Shown here one piece after another: positions 58,178 to 64,000 of a DNA stretch of 64,000 nucleotides. Below the pieces are notes generated by a model. That model searched no databases, had not been told where the DNA came from, and saw nothing but the letters and a program-made list of their open reading frames with translations. The first letter of the stretch is position 1. The number at the start of each line of letters is the position of its first letter. The stretch is from assembly GCA_005798905.1 (NCBI GenBank), contig SYIK01000001.1, positions 1 through 64,000 on the forward strand. Direction: 5' to 3'. Source of the DNA: Bacteroidota bacterium (GTDB lineage Bacteria; Bacteroidota; Bacteroidia; Chitinophagales; Chitinophagaceae). The position numbers and the translations under genes are program-made.

Positions 58178-58208
58178 CAAATGTACAATTATTATTACAA
58201 AATGTAAA
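58178..58208 (-). promoter_or_regulatory. Predicted promoter of the XRE cassette
   Basis: Minus strand TACATTTG (58178-58185) matches TAnnTTTG; TTTA at 58205-58208 gives three of four bases of the -33 box, 19 nt away. The -33 region lies inside the first palindrome, so a bound repressor would block polymerase. Confidence 0.45.
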
Positions 58209-58228
58209 TTTTGTTTTACATTTTGTAA
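58195..58228. promoter_or_regulatory. Double palindromic operator TTACA-N3-TGTAA x2
   Basis: TTACAAAATGTAA (58195-58207) and TTACATTTTGTAA (58216-58228) are each dyads of TTACA-N3-TGTAA and are inverted copies of one another, with 21 bp between their starts, two helical turns. Together they also form a 14-bp inverted repeat with a 6-nt loop. They overlap the predicted promoter of the XRE cassette, the layout of a cooperative XRE operator. They also sit upstream of the divergent fadN-like gene. Confidence 0.65.
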
Positions 58229-58277
58229 TGTTTTTTTAACATTTAATCAAAAAATTAAAGGTCTACAATAGGAAGGA

Positions 58278-58308
58278 TTTGAGAAACATTTAAAAAAACT
58301 TAACTTCG
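58278..58308 (+). promoter_or_regulatory. Predicted promoter of the fadN-like gene
   Basis: TTTG (58278-58281), 19-nt spacer, TAACTTCG (58301-58308), seven of eight bases of TAnnTTTG. It predicts a ~24-nt leader before the ATG at 58339. Confidence 0.45.
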
Positions 58309-58338
58309 ATTCTTTAATAATTGTATAACAAATTTTAT

Positions 58339-60720
58339 ATGAACAAAAGAATAATTCGAAAAGTTGTTGTTGTAGGAAGTGGTGTGATGGGTTCGAGAAT
58401 TGCGTGTCATTTTGCAGGAATTGGCGTAGAAGTTTTGTTATTGGATATTGTTCCCAACGATGCAAAAGAAAGTACAGATCCAAAATTGAGGAATAAAATT
58501 GTAAATGATTTTTTACAGTCAACAATTAAAAGCAATCCCTCTCCTGTTTATCACAAAGACGTTATTAAGAAAATAAAAACTGGAAATTTTGATGATAACA
58601 TGAAAGATATTTCCGGTTATGATTGGATTATTGAAGTGGTGGTAGAAAGATTGGATATTAAAAAAATCGTTTTTGAACAAATAGATAAACATAGAAAACT
58701 GGGAACATTAGTTACTTCAAACACTTCGGGAATCCCCATCCACCTTATTTCGGAAGGAAGAACAGATGATTTTAAAAAACATTTTTGCGGAACACATTTT
58801 TTCAATCCGCCCCGCTATTTACGATTATTAGAAATAATTCCAACACCTGAAACGGATCTGCAAATCATCGATTTTGTAATGGAATACGGCGATTTATTTT
58901 TAGGAAAATCAACTGTTTTATGTAAAGACACACCAGCATTTATTGCAAATCGTATTGGCGTTTTTGGAATCATGTCGCTCTTTGGATTAGTTGATAAATT
59001 GGGTTTAACGATTGATGAAGTTGATGCATTAACTGGGCCAATTATCGGCAGACCAAAATCTGCAACGTTTAGAACAGCTGATGTTGTTGGTATTGACACA
59101 TTGGTAAAAGTTGCGAAAGGTGTTTACGAAAATTGCCCATTGGATGAAGCAAGAGATAATTTTATCATTCCTAAATGGCTGAATAAATTGGTTGAGAGTA
59201 ATTGGCTTGGAGATAAAACAGGGCAAGGATTTTTCAAAAAAACAAAATCAGCAACTGGTGAAAAAGAAATTTTGACACTTGATTTGAAAACTTTGGAATA
59301 TGGCAAAAGAATTAAGCCAAAATTTGCAACACTTGAAACAGCAAAACCGGTTGACAATCTTGCGCAACGCTTACAAATATTGGTTGCGGGAAAAGATAAA
59401 GCAGGAGAATTTTATCGTCATTTTCATTACGGATTATTTTCTTACATCTCGCATCGTGTTCCGGAAATTAGTGATGAACTTTTCCGAATTGATGCTGCAA
59501 TGATGGCAGGATTTGGTTGGGAAATTGGCGCTTTTGAAAGTTGGGATGTTTTAGGAGTTGAAAAAACTACAGCCGCAATGAAAGATGCCGGCTATAAAGT
59601 TGCAACATGGATAGATGAAATGTTGGCGAATGGAAATCAATCTTTTTTTAAAACTCAAAATGGAAAAAAATCTTGTTACGATCCAACAACAAAAACGTAC
59701 AAAACATTACCGGGTGGTGATGCATTTATTGTAATGAGTAATTTTCAAGATAAATTGATTTGGAAAAATGCAAGTTGCAAACTGGTTGACTTGGGCGATG
59801 AAGTTTTGGGATTGCAATGGTTTACAAAAATGGGAAGTATTGGTGGCGATGTGCTGAGCGGTATTCAAACTGCAATTGATAAAGCAGAAAAAAATTACAA
59901 AGGATTGGTCATTGCAAATGAAGGAAATAATTTTAGTGCAGGTGCAAATGTGGGAATGATTTTTATGTTAGCCATTGAGCAAGAATTTGAAGAATTAAAT
60001 ATGGCAATAAGCCTATTTCAAAATACAATGATGCGTGCACGCTATTCTTCCATACCCGTTGTGGTAGCGCCACACGGGTTGGCGCTTGGTGGTGCTTGCG
60101 AATTAAGTTTGCATGCAGATAAATGTTGCGCTGCTGCAGAAACTTATACGGGATTAGTAGAAATGGGAGTTGGATTAATTCCCGGAGGTGGAGGTACAAA
60201 AGAATTTATTTTAAGAGCTGCCGATGAAATGCATGAAGATGAACCCGAGACGATCACTTTAAAAAATCGTTTCTTAAATATCGCAACTGCAAAAGTTGCC
60301 ACATCAGCACACGAAGCTTTTAACATGGGCGTTTATCGAAAAGGAATTGATACCGTAATTATGAATCAGGAAAGAAGAATTGCGGAAGCAAAAAAATCAG
60401 TCATCGATATTTTTAATGCCGGCTACACAACTCCAACGCAAAGAAAAGATATAAAAGTATTGGGAAGATCAGCACTGGGTGCACTTTATGCAGGTGTAAA
60501 TGGAATGTGGAGAGCTGGCTACGCAACCGATCATGATTTAGTTGTTGCAAAAAAATTGGCTTATGTAATGTGTGGCGGCGATTTAAGCGAATCAAGTTTT
60601 GTGTCGGAACAATATTTACTCGATTTAGAAAGAGAAGCATTTCTTTCTTTGTGCGGTGAAAAGAAAACATTGGAAAGAATTCAATCTGTTTTAAAAAGCG
60701 GCAAACCCGTAAGAAATTAA
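58339..60720 (+). CDS. fadN: 3-hydroxyacyl-CoA dehydrogenase / enoyl-CoA hydratase fusion (FadN type)
   Basis: A 793-aa bifunctional beta-oxidation enzyme. The dehydrogenase comes first: NAD motif VVVVGSGVMGSRIACHFAG (about 10-28), TSNTSGIP, catalytic His in GTHFFNPPRYLRLLEIIP, then two C-terminal helical domains to ~480. The crotonase domain follows (about 490-690): FSAGANVGMIF as oxyanion loop, HGLALGGACELSLHAD, and VGLIPGGGGTKEF. FadB has the opposite order (hydratase first), so this is the FadN arrangement. The frame opens with TTG at 58321; MNKRIIRKV at 58339 is the start. No thiolase or acyl-CoA dehydrogenase gene is adjacent in the window. Confidence 0.93.
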   Translation: MNKRIIRKVVVVGSGVMGSRIACHFAGIGVEVLLLDIVPNDAKESTDPKLRNKIVNDFLQSTIKSNPSPVYHKDVIKKIKTGNFDDNMKDISGYDWIIEVVVERLDIKKIVFEQIDKHRKLGTLVTSNTSGIPIHLISEGRTDDFKKHFCGTHFFNPPRYLRLLEIIPTPETDLQIIDFVMEYGDLFLGKSTVLCKDTPAFIANRIGVFGIMSLFGLVDKLGLTIDEVDALTGPIIGRPKSATFRTADVVGIDTLVKVAKGVYENCPLDEARDNFIIPKWLNKLVESNWLGDKTGQGFFKKTKSATGEKEILTLDLKTLEYGKRIKPKFATLETAKPVDNLAQRLQILVAGKDKAGEFYRHFHYGLFSYISHRVPEISDELFRIDAAMMAGFGWEIGAFESWDVLGVEKTTAAMKDAGYKVATWIDEMLANGNQSFFKTQNGKKSCYDPTTKTYKTLPGGDAFIVMSNFQDKLIWKNASCKLVDLGDEVLGLQWFTKMGSIGGDVLSGIQTAIDKAEKNYKGLVIANEGNNFSAGANVGMIFMLAIEQEFEELNMAISLFQNTMMRARYSSIPVVVAPHGLALGGACELSLHADKCCAAAETYTGLVEMGVGLIPGGGGTKEFILRAADEMHEDEPETITLKNRFLNIATAKVATSAHEAFNMGVYRKGIDTVIMNQERRIAEAKKSVIDIFNAGYTTPTQRKDIKVLGRSALGALYAGVNGMWRAGYATDHDLVVAKKLAYVMCGGDLSESSFVSEQYLLDLEREAFLSLCGEKKTLERIQSVLKSGKPVRN

Positions 60721-60741
60721 TTTTAATAGTAATTCGGTTAT

Positions 60742-60769
60742 AAAAAAACCTCCAGAAAATTCGGGAGGT
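60742..60769 (-). terminator. ftsZ terminator
   Basis: ACCTCC (60748-60753) and GGAGGT (60764-60769) form a 6-bp GC-rich stem. On the minus strand the hairpin is followed by seven Ts, so it ends the ftsA-ftsZ transcript about 40 nt after the ftsZ stop. It has no T tail in the plus direction. Confidence 0.75.
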
Positions 60770-60810
60770 AACAACTAAACCAAAATTGAAAGACTTAATA
60801 AATACAAAAG

Positions 60811-62604
60811 TTAGTCAGGTCTTTTCCCATCCAAAAAAGTATTGATTGTACTAATTTTAATATTGTTGCTTTCATCCGTCTTTAATTCATAGTTGCTATA
60901 AAAATTTTCTACACTTGTAGTTTGGTTTCCATAAAGCTCCATATTGCGACGAACATAAGCCGGAACCATTTCAAATTCATTATTCGGATCTGATGAATTA
61001 ACGTTGAACGACAAGTTGCGCAATTTTTGAATGCGTTCTGTTGTTATTCTTTTTTGATCTTCAAATTCTGTATTCGCATCAGAAAATTCATTCAACTTAC
61101 TTTCAACTTTTCGAACTGGAATTTCAACAACGGCTTCGATTTCTTTTTCAACTAATTTCATTTCCAACAAATCTGGTTCTTGTTCTACAACTATTTTTTC
61201 TTCTTCTACCTTTGCAATTACAACCGGTGTAACATTCTCAGATTTAGCAGTTGCATATATATTTTTTGGTTTTGCTAAATATCCTCCCGAAATAGCCGCA
61301 GTCAAGCTTTCGGAATGATTAGATTGATAATTATTTTGGGGAATTTCTTCAAATTGGCTATTGGCATTTTTATTTGTTTCTACTTTTTCTTCCGTGTGAA
61401 GATCCCAAATAATTATTTTCTCATCCTCCGATTTTAAATCCAAAACATTTTCAACTTCTAAATTAGACTCGTTCAAAGAATTTCGAATTTCAAAACTCAT
61501 TTCCTCCAATCCGTTTTCAATTTTAGTTCCCGCAGTTGCAACTTGTTCTACTTTTATTTTTTGCGGTTCTTCCAAAAACATTACAATCTTTTCTTCAACT
61601 ATTTCTTTTTTCACAATTGGTGTTTCTCCAAATGAATCCTTGTGTTGAAAGCCGGTAGCAATCAGTGTAATTCCAATTTTATTACCGAGTGAATTATCGT
61701 AACCAAGTCCAAGAATTACATCCATATTATCTCCTGCTTGACTTAATATATGATTTTGAATTACTTCAACTTCATCCATTGTAAATTCATATTCACCTTC
61801 GGCAGAGTTGATATTAATAAGAATCCATTTTGCTCCACGAATATCATTATCATTCAACAATGGCGAATTCAATGCTTCTTCAACTGCAATCTGTGCACGA
61901 TTATCACCTTCCGCTGTTGCATTTCCTAAAATGGCAACTCCACCATTTTTCATTACAGTACACACATCTGCAAAGTCAACATTAATTTGGCCAGTGCTAC
62001 TTATTACATCGGTTATACACTTTGCAGCAGTCGCTAAAACATTGTCTGCTTTTGCAAATGCATCGCGCATTTTTAAATCACCAAATTGATGACGAAGTTT
62101 ATCATTACTTATCACCAACAAAGTATCTACATATTGTTTCAAAATTTTTATTCCTTCTTCTGCTTGTTGAATTCGTTTTTTACCTTCGTAAGCAAATGGA
62201 GTTGTAACAATTCCAACAGTAAGAATTCCCAAGTCTTTACAAATTTTTGAAATTATTGGCGCACCTCCAGTTCCAGTGCCACCGCCCATTCCGGCGGTAA
62301 CAAAAGCCATTTTTGTATTTACTTCTAAAATGCGACGAATTTCTTCTAACGACTCTTCGGTTGCTTGCCTTCCAATATTTGGATTGGCTCCAGCACCAAG
62401 CCCTTGGGTAAGATGTGGACCCAATTGAATTTTGTTTGGCACATCACTTTTTGCAATTGCTTGCGCATCGGTATTGCAAATAATAAAATCTACTCCATCT
62501 ATTTTTTGGCTATACATGTGGTTAACAGCATTGCTGCCACCACCGCCAACTCCGATCACTTTAATAATAGATGATTTTTCTTTTGGAAGGTCAAAATAAA
62601 TCAT
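60811..62604 (-). CDS. ftsZ: Cell division GTPase FtsZ with long C-terminal linker
   Basis: A 597-aa tubulin homologue forming the division ring. The core (about 1-325) has IKVIGVGGGGSNAVN, the tubulin signature GMGGGTGTGGAP, and the T7-loop-like NVDFADVCTVMKNGG. From ~330 to ~585 there is a long, low-complexity linker rich in Glu, Val, Lys and Asn. It ends with INTFLDGKRPD, the short conserved tail that binds FtsA and other partners. The linker is far longer than in E. coli (383-aa protein), but long linkers are usual in Bacteroidota. It is 48 nt downstream of ftsA. Confidence 0.97.
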   Translation of the reverse strand: MIYFDLPKEKSSIIKVIGVGGGGSNAVNHMYSQKIDGVDFIICNTDAQAIAKSDVPNKIQLGPHLTQGLGAGANPNIGRQATEESLEEIRRILEVNTKMAFVTAGMGGGTGTGGAPIISKICKDLGILTVGIVTTPFAYEGKKRIQQAEEGIKILKQYVDTLLVISNDKLRHQFGDLKMRDAFAKADNVLATAAKCITDVISSTGQINVDFADVCTVMKNGGVAILGNATAEGDNRAQIAVEEALNSPLLNDNDIRGAKWILININSAEGEYEFTMDEVEVIQNHILSQAGDNMDVILGLGYDNSLGNKIGITLIATGFQHKDSFGETPIVKKEIVEEKIVMFLEEPQKIKVEQVATAGTKIENGLEEMSFEIRNSLNESNLEVENVLDLKSEDEKIIIWDLHTEEKVETNKNANSQFEEIPQNNYQSNHSESLTAAISGGYLAKPKNIYATAKSENVTPVVIAKVEEEKIVVEQEPDLLEMKLVEKEIEAVVEIPVRKVESKLNEFSDANTEFEDQKRITTERIQKLRNLSFNVNSSDPNNEFEMVPAYVRRNMELYGNQTTSVENFYSNYELKTDESNNIKISTINTFLDGKRPD

Positions 62605-62652
62605 AGTAATTGAATTTAACTTTTGTTAGTAAAATGTATGTTAGGGTTTGTT

Positions 62653-64000
62653 TTATAAATGTGCATCTCCTTCTTCTTTAAATAGGTCAACTAATCGATC
62701 TTTAAATTTGTCCCAAAATCCGGTTAAGGATTTTCGTTTTTTGATTTCTTCTTCATCAATTTCGTTTTCGGATTTTTCAACATCTGTACCATTGATTACT
62801 TGTTTTAAACCATTTGGAACAGCAACTCGCTTAAATCCTTTTTCGAATTGTTTGCGATTGTGTTCGAAGTCATCACAACCTTTTAATATCAATCCAATGC
62901 AAGTAGAATAAGTTGGTTTAGTTAGTTCCTCGATATGACCGGTTGCAAGATGTTCATTTGGAAATCCGATGCGTGCATTTAATCCAGTTTCAAATTCGGT
63001 GAGTTGAATGATATGTTTCAATTGCGAACCACCGCCTGTTAAAATAATTCCACCATTCAATGCTTTATTATCCAAACCAACTTGCTTTAAATGATACGTT
63101 ACAAAACCAAGTATTTCACTCATTCTTGCTTGAATAATATTGGCAAGACTTTTGACACTTATTTCTTTTGCTGGCATGCCGCGCAAACCGGGAATTGTAA
63201 TAAATGTATTTGCTTTTGTTTCATCGGCTAATGCAGACCCAAACTGCGTTTTCATTTTTTCTGCTTGCGTTTTTAATACACCCAATCCAACTTTGATATC
63301 GTTTGTAATATTTTCACCGGCATACGGAATTACTGCAGTGTGTTTTAAAATTCCTTCGTAAAAAACCGCTAAATCCGTAGTGCCACCGCCAATATCAACG
63401 ATTGCAACTCCTGCTTCAAAATCTTCTTGTCCCATTACTGCTGCTGAAGATGCAAGTGGTTGCAACACTAAATCTTTTGCATGTAGCCCAGCTCGTTCCA
63501 CACTGCGATTGATATTTCTAATTGCATTTTTATCACCAGTGATGATATGAAAATTAGCACCAATCTTTACGCCTCCGTGTCCAATTGGATTCGGAATATT
63601 TTGATAATTATCTACTGTAAATTCTTGCGCAATTACATCAATAATTTGATCCCCAGCTGGAATATATGTTTTGTATTGATCTGCTAAAAGTTCATCAATT
63701 TCATCTTGTACAATTTCAATATCTGTATTTTTTCTTACTTTATCTCCACGTGTTTGCAAACTTTTAATATGATGACCGGCAATGCCAACATACACTTCGT
63801 TAATTTCCAAATTAGGATTTGAAGCATAACAATCTCTCAATGCACTTGAAATTGCACGAATAGTTTCATCAATATTTAGTACTTGACCGTGGCGCACCCC
63901 ATTGCTATTCGATCGGCCAAAACCAAGAATTTCTAACTTTCCAAATTCATTTTTTCTGCCGGCAATTACAGCAATTTTTGTTGTACCAATATCTAACCCA
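62653..64000 (-). CDS. ftsA: Cell division protein FtsA (cut by the window edge)
   Basis: Actin-like protein that anchors FtsZ to the membrane. The frame continues to the right edge without a start: the part beyond 63897 encodes LDIGTTKIAVIAGRK, the FtsA phosphate-1 loop, so only the first few residues are missing. Other motifs: GIAGHHIKSLQTRG (start of the 1C domain), AIVDIGGGTTDLAVF (phosphate 2), GIILTGGGSQLKHI (adenosine). The C-terminus (KKRKSLTGFWDKFKDRLVDLF) is the amphipathic membrane-targeting helix. The ~450-residue visible length fits a full FtsA. The codon at 63897 is an internal Val (GTG), not a start. Confidence 0.95.
   Translation of the reverse strand, partial: GLDIGTTKIAVIAGRKNEFGKLEILGFGRSNSNGVRHGQVLNIDETIRAISSALRDCYASNPNLEINEVYVGIAGHHIKSLQTRGDKVRKNTDIEIVQDEIDELLADQYKTYIPAGDQIIDVIAQEFTVDNYQNIPNPIGHGGVKIGANFHIITGDKNAIRNINRSVERAGLHAKDLVLQPLASSAAVMGQEDFEAGVAIVDIGGGTTDLAVFYEGILKHTAVIPYAGENITNDIKVGLGVLKTQAEKMKTQFGSALADETKANTFITIPGLRGMPAKEISVKSLANIIQARMSEILGFVTYHLKQVGLDNKALNGGIILTGGGSQLKHIIQLTEFETGLNARIGFPNEHLATGHIEELTKPTYSTCIGLILKGCDDFEHNRKQFEKGFKRVAVPNGLKQVINGTDVEKSENEIDEEEIKKRKSLTGFWDKFKDRLVDLFKEEGDAHL

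Noticed and set aside
1-64000. CRISPR arrays, rRNA, intact tRNA genes, insertion sequences
   Set aside because: No regularly spaced repeats, rRNA-like blocks, cloverleaf-forming sequence or transposase-like frame was found on reading both strands.

Overview
The window is a 64-kb piece of an AT-rich Bacteroidota chromosome, most likely from the order Chitinophagales (family Chitinophagaceae). The evidence is a complete SusC/SusD/SusE/SusF starch-binding system, two proteins with type IX secretion (T9SS) C-terminal sorting domains, Bacteroidota-only families (DUF4293, a NUDIX winged-helix regulator), lipoproteins with short post-cysteine acidic stretches, and promoters of the TTTG / TAnnTTTG type instead of E. 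coli-like -35/-10 boxes. No ribosomal RNA, intact tRNA, insertion sequence or CRISPR array was seen. The assignment below order level is inference.

Layout. 1-457: no protein gene. It holds what looks like the last ~24 nt of a tRNA-Pro gene followed by a hairpin terminator, which I read as the scar (att site) of an integrative element lying to the left. 458-15876: a starch/maltodextrin utilisation locus, all on the minus strand. In transcription order it is a periplasmic-type GH13 enzyme, a GH97 alpha-glucosidase (SusB-like, all key glutamates present), a T9SS-secreted GH13 amylase, a NUDIX-type regulator, then SusC, SusD, SusE and SusF. Surface lipoproteins and the T9SS amylase would bind and cut starch outside, SusCD would import oligosaccharides, and the other GH13 and GH97 would finish them to glucose. 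16033-18630: PAP2 phosphatase, sugar-nucleotide epimerase and a membrane-anchored GT2 glycosyltransferase (envelope lipid/sugar chemistry). 18740-30664: housekeeping genes: uvrA, an outer-membrane protein with a damaged start, an ElaA-type acetyltransferase, aspS, aconitase, dnaA, and a 5'-nucleotidase split over two overlapping genes. 30831-33468: an OmpA-like protein with calcium-binding repeats and a T9SS-exported protein.

33471-50388: glyA with DUF4293, a sugar nucleotidyltransferase and an FMN oxidoreductase, a NatAB-like ABC exporter, a FAD dehydrogenase, a second divergent uvrA, an ECF sigma factor, DsbD plus a stand-alone DsbD N-domain, purQ, and two Bacteroidota hypothetical genes. 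50614-56299: kup, a small hypothetical, an LD-carboxypeptidase and metG. 56318-58163: a compact four-gene accessory cassette (4-TM protein, XRE regulator, lipoprotein with a glycine/alanine-rich membrane segment, 2-TM mini-protein) with a double palindromic operator at its head. This is the best candidate here for an uncharacterised system. 58339-64000: a FadN-type beta-oxidation enzyme, then ftsZ and ftsA, with ftsA running off the right edge.

Coordinates were read by hand. Where the longest open frame begins at a TTG/GTG or far upstream of family homology, I moved the start to the ATG that fits the family and said so. Promoters and operators are pattern matches only.
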